Positions 35,843 to 48,000 of a DNA stretch of 64,000 bases are shown one piece after another. The notes beneath the pieces are model-generated. The model ran no database searches. It had not been told where the DNA came from and saw only the letters and a program-made list of their open reading frames with translations. Location of the stretch: positions 1,467,248 through 1,531,247 of the forward strand of contig JXTB01000034.1 of NCBI GenBank assembly GCA_002914805.1, given 5' to 3'. How positions within the stretch are numbered: position 1 is the stretch's first letter; every line of letters starts with the position of its first letter. The stretch is from Parasponia andersonii (Eukaryota > Streptophyta > Magnoliopsida > Rosales > Cannabaceae). The translations under genes were made by a program, and so were the position numbers.

Positions 35843-37510
35843 GGAGTCTAGTTTTTGCACTCACTCATGGAGATTTTGGTATCCAAGTCCTCTAATTGTA
35901 TTTTAAATTTATTTCAAAGATGCTGTCTGATGTTTGATTGTCAAGTTATTTTCGAATTTTAAAGAAGGGCTAATAATATTTTTCAATATATCAATGAGGA
36001 GATTTCTACATATTTTGATTTGGCTGCCTGCTGTCTTGCGTAAATATATCTTTTATTACAGTGATAGTGCTTTTCCTTTGCTATCTTCAGTACTTATGTT
36101 TATATTTTCTCTGTTTTCCTTTGCGCCTTTTATTTTATTCTAATGGCATGTATTTTGATAACTTATGCGATTGTTTTTGTTCTCTTATGCCTTTGCCTAA
36201 TGATGACATCTTAGATAGTTCTTCCTGTTTTGTTTTATTACTCTTTGTGGGTGTCGAGTCGCATCCTTAACTCTCTTTCTGGTGTCCATTTAGCTTTTTT
36301 GAAGGTTAAATTGTTAGTTTCTATAGAAGGTTGAACTCAAAGAATGGCTTTAAAGTTGCCAATAAGTTTTGGGGATGTGAGTTTGGCCTTTTGCTGTCTC
36401 ATCACAGGCTTGGAGTCATTTTGTGATTCATTTTCTCTTTTTCTGATTTACTGCTCATACATCTATTATCCTATTCAGGGTGTTCTGTTTGTTTACCTTG
36501 TCATCGTGAAGGAGTTACTTGTTTTCACTTCTCATGAAATTTTGCTACAGACAATTTTCGTCTCATGAATTTGTGATTGCTACAGTCGGTATGGATTTTT
36601 ATTTTGGTGTTTTGTCAGTGGCTTACTGATATGTTCTACTTCTTTTTACAAGGGTGATATGCCTCTTTGTTGATTTTATGTATGTCAGGTGTTTAAATCC
36701 CAGGAAATGTGTGGGTGAGGCTTCTATCTAGATTGCTAGTCGCTGGCTGGTAATAAGTCTAGGGCTGCTTTCGTTTTTGTTTTTCTAGGAGTGCAATTTT
36801 CTTTCAGGTAGGAGTTCTGAACGTCGAGCAAGGCCCATGAGGTTTGCATTGTAGTATTTTTATGTGCTGTTTTGTTTATTGCTGTTAATGATAAATACCA
36901 CACGTTGAGCTCATGATTCATTCCAACTACCAGTCCTTAGCTTAACTTTGAAATGTGAATAACAATATTTGGCACTAATTCTAGCTCATTCTGTTCTAGC
37001 CGATAAGGAGAATTAGCTTTGTACTGGCTTTCCTTTTCCCCCCTCTGTTATGTGAAATGAACGCAGCTGTTTCTTCAATAATGATGGTTTTCTTGCCTAT
37101 TGAAAGGATTGGTTTTCCTTCTGGTTCGACCTCAATATACTTATTATCTGGTTGTCTACTTAATTGACGTGTGTTCCTCATGCTGCTGGAAATTTTTTGG
37201 TTGCTAGTTTCTTTTGGAACCAATGTTTGTTGATTCATAATCCGGGACAGAAATAATTCTTTTAGCTCCTACCTTGTGAGAATTTTTCTTTGTAATTTGG
37301 TTTATGTTTGCATTACCCTGTTTCATTGTTTATTTCTACATTCATGGATTTGGGTTAGAGATTAAGAAAATGTCTTCATGGAGAGTAAGGCTCTCAACTC
37401 TTTTGACCAATCTCGTAGATCGAACATGGACATGATTGTCATTACTTTCTTTCGTTGGTACTTCTATTTGCTATGTTTTATCCATTTTTTGTTCGACCTT
37501 AGATATTTAA
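35843..37510. other. T-rich region downstream of the LYR gene
   Basis: The beginning is likely 3' UTR. Several open frames (for example 35934-36270) are rich in Phe and Leu because of T-rich composition and match no family I know. The texture resembles intron or long UTR sequence. No gene is supported. Confidence 0.4.
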
Positions 37511-37996
37511 GGCCATGTTTGGTACCTCATATTGTATTGTAGTGTATTGTATTGCGACGTGTTGGATTGGATTGTATTGTTTTATTCTATTAGAGTACTA
37601 TGTTTGGCTTTGCATTTGTATTAAGATGTTGTATTAAAAAGTTAATTTTGAAAAATACCATTTTCGAAAAATATTTAGGAAAATATCATTTGCAAAATTA
37701 TCACTTTCTAGATATAAATTTAGCAAAATACCACTTTTGAAAAGGATAAGGTGATGTGAGAGAGAAATTAAGAACAGAAAAAGTGAGGAGATTGAGTCTT
37801 GTAGAATACTATGTTAAAGTTAAAATTATGTAATACAATGTAATACAGATTTTTTATTCTGTATTAGATAATATTTTTCGTATTGTATTAAATTTTGATA
37901 TCGTATTAAATAATACGATACAAATGCATAACCAAGTATAGTATTATGTTTAATTAATACAATACAAAGTCTTTATACAGTTTACCAAACATGACC
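37511..37996. mobile_element. Tourist-like (PIF/Harbinger) MITE
   Basis: The left end GGCCATGTTTGGTACC pairs with the reverse complement of the right end, GGTCATGTTTGGTAAAC. A TAA target duplication lies at 37508-37510 and 37997-37999. It is 486 bp long. Internal TATTGTATT and AATACAATA words form further inverted pairs. It is non-coding and related in its ends to the element at 34030-34434. Confidence 0.82.
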
Positions 37997-38985
37997 TAAG
38001 ATTCTATTGATGTTGTGATCTTTTTCCTTTCCTTTCTTTTATTTCTCCCCTTTCTTGGATGAGGTTATAGTCAAACTCTGGCGGACATGTTATCAGACTT
38101 GGGTTCGGCTATGCTCTTCCTTGAGTACTGTAAGGTTCTTTCTATGTATGCCTATTAATTCATTCAGAAGGAGATTTATGGAGCCTAGAAATAAGGGCGT
38201 CTTTGGGATTTCTCTTTCGGTTCCCTGGTCTTTTGTCATGATTTTTCTAATTCACTGAAATTTACTTCATCTTGTGGAATGGCCTCTGTTATGGTAATTT
38301 TGATTCCCATGATTGTTAATTGGGTGTCTTTGTCCTTCCATGGAGAATATGGTATTCTTATGCCTTTGGCCAGTCGACGTAGTTGACTAGTTGTGTAGCT
38401 TGTATTATAATTGGTTTTATGGGGGTTTTAGTGTACATTTATGCTTCAAGTACTTGATTTAATTAAATACAAATCGGTTGTTGAACTCCCTAGAAATGAG
38501 GTTGTGATTATAGCTTATTTATTTGCTTGGATATTCTCTCAACGTTATAATCATTTCGATTAATTACCTTAGGTTATTTTAATAAGAGGATCAATTAGAA
38601 ATATGTATCCGTACTTCTTTCTAGCAAACAAGTCGACTATGTATTTGTAGGACCAGAGTTTTCCGTTTCGCTTATTGTATTTGTGGGAAATATTCTCCCA
38701 ATTACAGTTATTACTTATCCTTCAAATTGAAGTTGAGCATTTTTTCTAATGTTCTTCCGCTCAATTTTATATTTATTGAAATAAATATGACTTAGTCCAA
38801 CGGTTGAAATTACCAACGGAGCCTTAACTAGTTAACACATCCAAATGTCGGTAATTAGAAAAAAGAGGTAATAACACACATCCTTCAGAAATATTAATAA
38901 ACAATTAATTACACAGGTTTTTTTTATATTTTCTTTTTTCAGGTTGGAGTTTTCTGAAATTTTTTTTTTTGAAAGAAAAAAAAAT
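37997..38985. other. Spacer
   Basis: AT-rich with no supported gene or repeat. Confidence 0.4.
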
Positions 38986-39262
38986 GAAATCAGTGATATT
39001 CTCACGCTCTTCACCTACGTCTACCCTATATAGATGCCTAACCGGGATCACAGATGAAACGACATAGCATCTTGTTTCCATGACTTCACCAGAACAAAAA
39101 GTGTCACTCAACATGGGCCCACACTCATTGGAGGGTAAGGACTTGGAGTGAAGAGATAAACGTACCAAACACCAAAACCTAATATTGCATGGATTCAAAT
39201 CCCTGACCTAATAGAAACGAAGTCTCCAAATGAGTTACTCTATTGCTATGCTATAGCTGGTG
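38986..39262 (-). mobile_element. Possible tRNA-derived SINE
   Basis: On the minus strand a box-A-like TAGCATAGCAAT near 39250 is followed about 50 bases later by a box-B-like GGATTTGAATCC near 39195, as in a polymerase III promoter. A body of about 200 bases follows and ends in a T-rich tail near 38960-38985. The flanks show no clear target duplication. Confidence 0.45.
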
Positions 39263-39454
39263 AAAATTTCTAATTTTCTTTGTTGACAAAGGCATACAGT
39301 GTCTCTCTAAAATTTTTTTTTAAAAAAAAAAGCAAGCAAGCATGTGGTGTCTGGCAAATCAACAAACAGCTTTGCTGCTTTTCTAATGTGCGCTGCAAGG
39401 GCGTCTAGTCTGAGACTCCAAAATTTAGGAAAGATGAGCAGAATAGAATATTTC

Positions 39455-40162
39455 CAAATTCTCAAATCTCCATCAACTTAGCCTTGTCTTCTAAATTTTA
39501 TTTTTGCATCAATAGTAATATAATAATAAATTATTATTATTAGTATTAAAAAGGGGAATCGAGCTGCCGTAATATCTATATTTCTTCTCACAAGTGGACT
39601 TTGTCCCACTCCAACGAAACTAATATCAATCTAAATATTAATTAAAGTTGCGAACATTGACAACATAAGAGATAATATTGATAATTAGAACGAATTTGGC
39701 GTATATATGTATATATACATATTAACCAAACGTGTCCACATTTATCTTACATGATATCCTAAATCTTTCTAAACATTTTTAGTCAACCAAAAGAACTCAT
39801 TAGTTTCCCTCTTTTTCCAAATTCTCCGTCAACTTAGCCTTATCTTCTAAATTCTATTTTTGCATCAGTAGTAATATAATAATAAATTATTATTATTAAA
39901 AGGAAAAACGAGCGGCCGTAGTATCTATATTTCTTCTCACGCGTAGACTTTGTCTCACTCTAACGAAACTAATATCAATCTAAATATTAATTAAAGTTGC
40001 GAACACTGACAACATAAGAGATAGTATTGATAATTAGAATGAATTTGGCGTATATATGTATATATAATGATAACCAAACATGTCCACATCTATATTACAT
40101 GATCTCCTAAATCTTTCTAAACATTTTTAGTCAAGCAAAAGAAGTCGTTAGTTTCCCTCTCT
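39455..40162. repeat. 356-bp tandem duplication downstream of FD
   Basis: Two adjacent copies, about 39455-39812 and 39813-40162, share long exact blocks: TCAACTTAGCCTT at 39473 and 39829, AATATAATAATAAATTATTA, ATCAATCTAAATATTAATTA and GGCGTATATATGTATATATA. The copies differ by scattered substitutions and small indels, so the duplication is not very recent. Confidence 0.93.
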
Positions 40163-40490
40163 TTCTCTCTCTTCTTCTTCTTATTATTATTATTATTGTT
40201 TACCTTTGAACCCTACCTTCCTCATTGGCCAGCAAAAAGCATCATGAGAAAGAGACAAGTCACTTGACAGAGGTGTAATTAGCCAACAAAAACATCACGC
40301 CGTTAAAAAACATAGCAACTTTGGCACCTTTTTCTGACCACTTGTTTGGCCTTTCATAGAAATTTTGGTAAACTAAGGCCAACGAAAGAAATAAAACTAA
40401 AAATAGAATAATAACCAAAAGGGAAGGGAAAGCCGGAAAGGGGCTTATCGTTAATAAGCCTAATCATAGTCACAACAGAAGCCTTTCTTC
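40163..40490. other. 3' flank of FD
   Basis: Begins with (CTT)n and (ATT)n runs (40170-40200). Probably includes the FD 3' UTR. No gene is seen. Confidence 0.4.
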
Positions 40491-41378
40491 TCAAAAGGGA
40501 GCTGTTAAGGTTCTATACAGGCTTGTACGCTTTTTTGAAAGCTGAGCAGGAGCTCCTTCCACGTAGAACTGTAATTATTTTTAATAAATCAAATCAAAAA
40601 TCTCAAAAATTTGATTGACCCAAATGAGAAAAGCACAAGCTTTTCTTTCGTAAGTGACCATAACCCAGTAACCAACCTGTGAGAGCTGCTTTTTGAGCCT
40701 AGCATTCTCTTTCCTTAAGTGGGTAACTTCAAGTTCTAACTCATTTGTATAAGCCTGCAAGTTATTATTTTTTTTTTTAAAAAAGAAGTTAATTAGAACC
40801 AAAAAATAAAAAATAAAACCTAAAATATAAAAACAAAAACCCTTTGATTCAAAAAGAGGAGGTTCCTGTTTTCGGGATCTAGACCGAGCAGCTGACTCTC
40901 TGTTCTTCATCAACCGCTGATGTTTCTGATCACTAGACTCGTCACCATTTTGAGGGGCCATTTTCTTGTTCTGAAGAGGGGAATCCAAAGCAGGAAAGCC
41001 CGGTGTACTCCGGGGTACAACTGGGTTTACCCTAACCTGAGGACGAGTTTCGAGGAATCGGAAACCAAACTCGGACTCGGAGTTCAGACTCAGTGAAGTG
41101 GTGGGTCGTTTAGGGGGAGAGCAGAGTGAGATGGGGTGGGGAAACGACGAGGAATCCATTGTCGTTTGTGGGTTGGAGGAGAGGGAACTAGGCTTGGAGA
41201 ATAAATCTTGGAGAATAGCGGCTCGGACCGTTTGGTCGGCGGTGGAGGAGGGGGAAAGGCTTTGGTGGTTGTGGATGGAGGAGAGGTTGATGTCGTTCCA
41301 GACTTCTTCTTCCATGGAGGAACAAGAGTTTGAGGGCGAGTGGGAGTGGGAGTGGGAGTGAGAGACTACCGATCTCAT
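40491..41378 (-). CDS. FD: FD-type bZIP transcription factor (florigen partner)
   Basis: Three exons on the minus strand: 41378-40866, 40754-40677 and 40568-40491, all phase 0, giving 222 residues if the two introns are removed. Residues about 22-34 read MEEEVWNDINLSS, a block typical of FD. The basic region is QRLMKNRESAARSRSRKQ, followed by the zipper AYTNELELEVTHLRKENARL. The C-terminus is RTSLYRTLTAPF, the RxxTAPF motif whose phosphorylated Thr binds 14-3-3 and thereby FT. The nuclear protein turns on floral identity genes with FT at the shoot apex. Oddity: the first intron (40865-40755) starts GA instead of GT, is 111 bases long and has no in-frame stop, so retention would insert 37 residues between basic region and zipper. 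The start is either 41378 or the internal ATG at 41315. Confidence 0.88.
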
Positions 41379-41524
41379 GTCAATACTTATGCACCTAGCC
41401 ACGCCCACATTTTTGTGACCAATATATGTGAAGAAATTTTTTAGGGAAATGGGAAGAAATAGAAAATGGATCATCAAAATGCAATTCTTGACTTCAAAAT
41501 TTAGTTACTTTTTTATAAATATAT

Positions 41525-41534
41525 CTTTATATAG
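41525..41534 (-). promoter_or_regulatory. Candidate TATA box of FD
   Basis: The minus strand reads CTATATAAAG about 150 bases upstream of the start codon at 41378. Confidence 0.45.
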
Positions 41535-42267
41535 AAAGACTTCAGGTTCCGACCAAAAAAAAAAAATAGGACGTGAAATTTTTTACAGTGGAAAATAACG
41601 CACCAACCCCCACTGAGCTAGCGTCCGTAGGCTTAGTTCTATAATTATTTATTATTTTACTTAATATGTATTAAGTAAAGTAAAATGAAAAAGAGTATTA
41701 AATTATTTTATTTCACTTTTTTTTTTTATATTTTAAAATTTTATAAGAAAGTGCCAAAAAAAAAAACTCAAAAGAGGGAGTACAACATTCCTCAAATGCG
41801 AGAGTATACGCATTCAAATTATTGGGCCTTTGCAAAGGCTAATTACACAAGCCAAAAAGAGAAAAGAAAAAAAAAAAAAGGAATGTACTGGGAGGGAGGG
41901 AGGGTGGAAGGGAGAGAGAGAGTGTGTGTGTCTAGAATGTAGCATATCCTTAAGTTTCCCTCTGGAAATTTGATCTATTAGTAATTTGGGCAAAAACGAT
42001 ATTTTAGGACTATTTTTTAATTGAATGTTTTTTAAGAAGTGTAACGATGAGTAATTAATATATATATATATATATCTAACGATAAGTTTATGACTTTTTT
42101 AGTAACAATCATCGGTTACTAATATAATGACTACTCGTCATTAGCATAGCGGCATTCTTAAAAACAAAATTATTCATCCAACTTACTCTAGAAAAGCATT
42201 TTTCCCGAAAACACTGCTAATCAGATTCATTTCCGTTTCCCTCTCACTTACAAATAAGGTGAAGGTG
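41535..42267. other. Upstream spacer of FD
   Basis: AT-rich with purine runs and a (GA)n/(GT)n patch at about 41895-41930. No gene is seen. Confidence 0.4.
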
Positions 42268-42441
42268 AGCCATGTTAGTTGTTTGCCTATTCATCATTTG
42301 ATTATATCACCCTTTGACAATACTTAGCCATGTTAGTTGTTTGCCTATTCATCATTTGATTATATCACTCTTTGACAATACTTAGCCATGTTAGTTGTTT
42401 GCCTATTCATCGTTTGATTATATCACTCTTTGACAATACTT
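42268..42441. repeat. Three 58-bp tandem repeats upstream of FD
   Basis: Units start at 42268, 42326 and 42384 with AGCCATGTTAGTTGTTTGCC and are nearly identical. They lie about 0.9-1.1 kb upstream of the FD start codon. Confidence 0.95.
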
Positions 42442-42926
42442 AGTACATAATGACAATATTTTTTTTAGGTACTCCTGCTTAGTCTCAGAAGTAGCTCACT
42501 TTAAAAAGCCTTATGGTTTCAATTAACTGATTCCAAACCAGGCTATTCATTCCAGAGCAAAAACCAGGCTATTCAATCCACACCATTTCTTCAGCCTATG
42601 CCAGACAACGGATTCCCCAACTTCCCATTATTATTATTGTTGTCGTTATTTAAGAAACAAAAAATCTAGTAAATGGTCAAAGTCTCTCTCTCTCTCTCTC
42701 ACTAACAGCTAGTCAGCTACGGTACGGTGCTTAATGATTTAGCATCGAGAATTTAAACCGATATTAAATGTTAACAGCTAGGCATGAAACCAGAGTAAAG
42801 GCAGATTTGATTTGATGAGATTGGTCTATGGTCCCCCACTCTAGTACAGTTTTGTCACATTGCTTGCTTTGGCTCTCGACTCTTTCTTGGTTTAGTCAAT
42901 CACCACTCTACCCTTCCATTCTAATC
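42442..42926. other. Spacer between the FD upstream region and the chromovirus
   Basis: No gene is seen. A short (CT)n run lies near 42683-42700. The element begins at 42927 after the flank TAATC. Confidence 0.4.
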
Positions 42927-43957
42927 TGTTAGCCCCTTAATCGGTGATTAGGACCGTGTCATGGTGAGAGATTGCACCATGAGACAAGTTTAGGTAGAGG
43001 ATGCACGCGGTGCACATCACCATGTGAGAAGAATAAAACTTGTTTGGGTGGGCAAGACTCTGGTACGATGATCAGGCACATGGGTGTGCCATGATGACTC
43101 GAGATGGTACGAGTCAGTGCATAGTGGTAACATTATCTGGTACCGCGGGCACCAGGCAGGCCACGCATATCGCTTGAAAGTTTACATACTTGTTGATGCA
43201 TGTGGCAACACTGCTTGGCGCCGCAGGCACCAGGCAGGCCACACACATTATGTGTCACGTGTGGCAAACAGCACACGCTGAGACGTGCGCATCGAGAACT
43301 TGCGCACGCTGCGAGGGCGCGCACAATGAACCGCGAGCTGGCTATTTGTCGGGATGACACTAGCGCATGACGGCATGAAGGAAGACACACGCGCATTGGG
43401 TAGCGCATGCGCACGTGGGCCGCCGCATGCGGAGCAGTAACCAACATGAGGAAATGTGCACTGGGGGGCATGTCCGAGTGGTTGTGAGCATGCGGTTGCA
43501 TGGCACATTAAACATGTGCACGTGTGTTGGAACAAGATCAAGCCATTACATGGCAGTTGTTAGCTTTGTCCCAGGCAGCTGCACGTGAAGAATATGTGAG
43601 CGGTCAGGAAACCGCCTAACAGAGGTGCTGGCGCATGCTGGCTTGTCCCATGCAGCTCTAGGTAGTTGGGGGTAGCAACTGCCATGTCTATAAATAGGTG
43701 ATTGATCAGGCAGAGTCATCAGCAAGTGTTGTGATGTCCTGCCCATTGTGTTGTATCCTTTTACAAGATAAATAAAAGGTTAGAAAGATTTCCTATACGT
43801 TAGTGTGTGCATTCATAACCTTGCCCTGTTGCAGAGTCCCGAGTGTGGGAGTGAAACACTTAGATTTGATAGTGTGCGTGTTAGTATTGGCTGACTAAGT
43901 TCGGTGCTTAGTGCCATCACGGGGAAAGTTTGTGGTGAAAAATTTAACCCCGTGACA
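42927..43957 (+). repeat. 5' LTR of the chromovirus
   Basis: It starts TGTTAGCCCCTTAATCGG and ends CCCCGTGACA. It holds an internal imperfect 78-bp tandem pair at about 43124-43250 (GGCACCAGGCAGGCCAC in both units), also present in the 3' LTR. TATAAATAGG at about 43689 is a likely TATA box. Confidence 0.93.
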
Positions 43958-43959
43958 AC

Positions 43960-43971
43960 TGGTATTAGAGC
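43960..43971 (+). other. Primer binding site, initiator Met tRNA type
   Basis: TGGTATTAGAGC lies two bases after the 5' LTR and differs by one base from the usual TGGTATCAGAGC of elements primed by initiator methionine tRNA. Confidence 0.85.
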
Positions 43972-43980
43972 GAGGCTTCA

Positions 43981-45083
43981 ATGATGGCTAGTGGTGTTCC
44001 TGAAATCAGGGAAAGAGTCAGTCAACTTGAGGAAATTGTTGGCGCTCCTCAAGGGAACGGTGGTACAAGTTTGACAAATCAGATCGTGGTACTTTTCGAG
44101 CAAATATTGTTGTTGCAAAACACCATGTCCGATTTGAGGAAAGATCTAGAGAATCAATTCTTCACTTCGGTTGAGAACAGTAGATCAGTAGCGAACTCGG
44201 TTGACGAAAGGGTGAAAACTCTTAAGGAAGAGTTGATGCTGGTGAAGAGGGCTTTGATTAACCCTCCCCCTAGACATGGGGAAGTCAGTACTGGTACTTC
44301 AAAAATTAAAGTCCCTTAACCAAAAACTTTTAATGGTTCCCGAAATGCAAAGGAGTTGGAGAACTTCCTTTGGGATGTCGAGCAGTATTTCAAGGCTGCT
44401 CATATTCCTAAGGAGGAACGTGTCACAATAACAAGCATGTACTTGACTGGGGACGCTAAACTATGGTGGAGGACCCGGAAGGAGGACGATGCTAATGTAG
44501 GTAGACCCAAGATCGAGGATTGGGATACGCTGAAAAAGGAATTAAGAGATCAATTCCTGCCTTGCAACACAGCATGGGTTGCAAGAGAGTCCCTTAAGAG
44601 ATTAAAACATAGGGGTTCGGTACGTGACTATGTCAAAGAGTTTAGTTCTTTATTGTTGGATATAAAGAACATGTCCAAAGAAGGCAAGATATTCAACTTC
44701 TTGTCCGGACTACAGCCTTGGGCGCAGGCTGAGATACGGAGGCAGGCTGTTCAGGATCTTCCTACAACCATAGTTGCTGCCGAGAAGTTAGTGATTATAA
44801 GTATGTCCCTTCTAGTTCGAGCATGGAGAAGAAGAAAGGAAAGGACGACAAGAAATCCTCTTCTTCAAAGGATGGTAAGAAATCCAAGAAGAAGAAGGAC
44901 TGGGTAAATAACAACAAAAAGGGTGCTACCACGGCATCCACTAAGAAAGACAAGGCCAGGGGCTGTTGCATTTGTAATGGTTCCCATATAATGCGATACT
45001 GTCCGAAGAGGGAGAAATTGAGCATGCTAGTCGCTCAAGATGGTGATGAAGACATGTCCCGATGGAGGGAACCTCTCAGATGA
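43981..45083 (+). pseudogene. Chromovirus gag, broken
   Basis: It opens MMASGVPEIRERVSQLEE. A stop at 44317-44319 splits it. The next block gives the capsid-like ENFLWDVEQYFKAAHIP, GDAKLWWRTR and LRDQFLP, typical of gypsy gag. A frameshift near 44800 leads to a lysine-rich stretch and a zinc knuckle CCICNGSHIMRYCP (44960-45005), which would bind the element's RNA. The knuckle cysteines and histidine remain. Confidence 0.88.
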
Positions 45084-48000
45084 ATCCTTTGCAATTACTC
45101 AACGCAATCACTACGGAGAGACAGACTCAATTTAAAGGTCTGATGCACGTGACAACCTGGGTGAACGGCAAGGAAATGATGGCCATAATAGACATGGGTG
45201 CCACAAATAACTTTGTGTCATGGAGGGTGGCTGATCGGTTGGGGTTGGTTATTATGAAGAATTCAACGAAGCTTAAAACTGTGAATTCTGATGCTATACC
45301 CGTCCATGGCTCGACAGTGAGTAGTTTGAAAGTTGGCACTTGACAGGCAGAGTGCAACTTTATGGTGGTAAATCTTGACAATTTCGATTCTTAGCATCGA
45401 ATTTCTTGGGCTGGCCAAAGTGTACATTGCACCACACATCAAAGGGATTTTGATTGGCGACGAACGAAGCCCTTGCTTTGTGCACGCAGTGTCCAAAAGT
45501 CCAGATGTTAGAAAGTCCAAGGAGATTGAATTTCAAACAGCCAAGCAATTCAAAGTGGGAGTAAAGAGGTTTGAATAGGCATATGTTGTTGCGTTAGTCA
45601 AAATAAAACCAGATTTATTTGAGGAAGTGCTTGATAGTGTAGCGGAACTATTGGATGAATTTGCTAGGACAATGTCACCTGAACTACCCAGAAATCTCCC
45701 ACTGAGAAGGATTATAGATCACAAGATTGAGTTGGAACCAGGGACTCAGTCTCCAGCCAAGGCTCCATATAGAATGGCTCTCTCAGAGTTGATGGAATTG
45801 CGGAAACAATTGGATGAGTTGTTGAATACAGGTTTGATTCAGCCATCCAAAGCTCTTTACGGTGCCCCAGTTTTGTTCCAAAGAAAGCAAGATAGATCCA
45901 TGCGGATGTGTGTGGACTACCAAGCCTTAAACGAAGTCACGGTGAAAAACAAGTATCCGGTGCCTAATGCTGCTGACTTGTTTGATAGGCTGTCAAAGGC
46001 TTCGTACTTCACAAAATTGGATTTATGATCTGGCTACTAGCAAGTAAGAATTACGGTAGGAGATGAGGCCAAGACTACTTGTGTAACAAGGTATGGGTCA
46101 TATGAGTTTTTGGTCATGCTATTTGGCTTGACCAATGCTCCTGCTACTTTCTACAATTTGATGAATGATGTGCTATACGAGTTCTTTGATCGGTTTATGG
46201 TCGTATATTTTGATGACATTGTCATCTATAGTGAATCTTTAGATGATCACTTATGGCATTTGGGGGAAGTGTTCTCTAAATTGAGAGAGCACCAACTATA
46301 TGTCAAAAAAGAAAAATGCGAGTTATGTCGCCAAGAAGTCAAGTTCTTGGGACATTGGGTTAGCAAAGGGCAGATTCGAATGGATGAGAAGAAAGTCAAG
46401 GCAATTGTAGATTGGCCTGCCCCAAAAAAGGTCGTGGACCTAAGATCTTTTCTTGGCTTAGCCAACTATTATAGAAAATTCATCAAGGGCTATTCTAAGA
46501 AAGTTAGTCCCTTGACGGATTTGCTCAAGAAAGATCAATAATGGGAGTGGACTGATAAATGTCAAGAGGCGTTTGATTAGCTGAAGGTTGCTGTCTCATC
46601 AGAACCTATTCTCAGGTTGTCTGATTTTGAGAAACCATTCGAGATTCAAACTGATGCATCATACAAGGTCATTAGTGGGGTGCTTGTCCAAGAAGGTCAT
46701 CCTATAGCCTTTGAAAGTAGAAAGCTGAAGGATGCCGAGCAGAGGTACTCGGTACATGAGAAAAAGATGACCGTGGTGGTGTATTGCCTGGATGCTTGGA
46801 GACATTACTTCCTAGGAACAAAGTTCACAGTGTACTCTGACAACGTGGCAAATACCTACTTTAAGACCCAGAAGAAATTAACTCCAAAATAAGCTCGTTG
46901 GCAAGAATTTCTTGCTGAATTCGATTTTGTATGGATCCACAAGCCTGGAGCACAAAATCAAGTAGCAGATGCATTGAGCAGAAAAGACATACAATCATAT
47001 GTGGCAGCGTTGTCTTCGGTGAAGTCAACTTTTCTCGAATGGGTGAGGGAGCAGTCCTTGCTCGATTCCACCTTGTTGAAGCTGAAACAACAGGTGGTTG
47101 AAGGCAGAATTCATCGATATTGGATCGAGGATGACTTACTGTATGCCAAGAGCAGTAGGTTATTTGTGCCAAGTGGGGGTGGACTAAGACGAGAATTGTT
47201 GTGGGAAACACATGATCCACATTGGGTTGGTCACCCAGGAGTCGAACGAATGATGGCTTTATTGGGAAAGTCATACTGCTGGCCAAAAATGGAGGATGAG
47301 GTGGAGTCCTACATGAAAACCTATTTGGTTTGCCAACAAGATAAATTGGAGAGGAAGAAAGAGGCAGGGTTACTATAGCCGCTGCCTATTCCTAAAAAAC
47401 TATGGCAGTCAATCTCTATGGATTTTATTGTGGGGTTTCCAAAGGTAAAAGGGATGAGATCAATCCTGGTGGTGGTTGATTATTTTTTCAAGTATGGGAT
47501 CTTCATTCCTGCACCACATGCATGTCTAGCTGATGTTATTGTGGAACTGATCATGAAAAATATGGTGAAATACTTTGGTTTACCAGAGGACATCGTGATG
47601 ACAGAGACTCTCGGTTCACGGGCAGATTTTGGACCACATTGTTCAACATGTTGGGGTCAGATTTGAAGTTTTCTACTGCAAATCACCCACAAACTGATGG
47701 TCAAACTGAGAAAATAAACCAGTTGCTAGAGGAATACCTAAGGCATTATGTCACTGCGAGTCAGCAGAATTGGGTGGAGTTAATTGATGTAGCACAATTC
47801 TGCTACAACATCCATCAGTCCTCAGCCACGGGAATGAGTCCCAGTGAGATCATATTTAAGAGACAACCCTTAACTCCACATGAAGTAACCAAGCAAAAGT
47901 CCCGAGGGACCTATCTAGCAGCATACAGATTTGCCAGAGATAGGACCGAACTTCTTGAGCAGACATATGATAGCCTAGCCAAACCATCCAAGAGGATGAA

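Noticed and set aside
35934..36568. Hydrophobic open frames downstream of the LYR gene
   Set aside because: Phe/Leu content follows from T-rich DNA; there is no start context, splice pattern or known domain.
43133..43541. Minus-strand frames of about 100-120 codons, repeated at 48581-49095
   Set aside because: They lie in both LTRs of the chromovirus and have no relation to known proteins.
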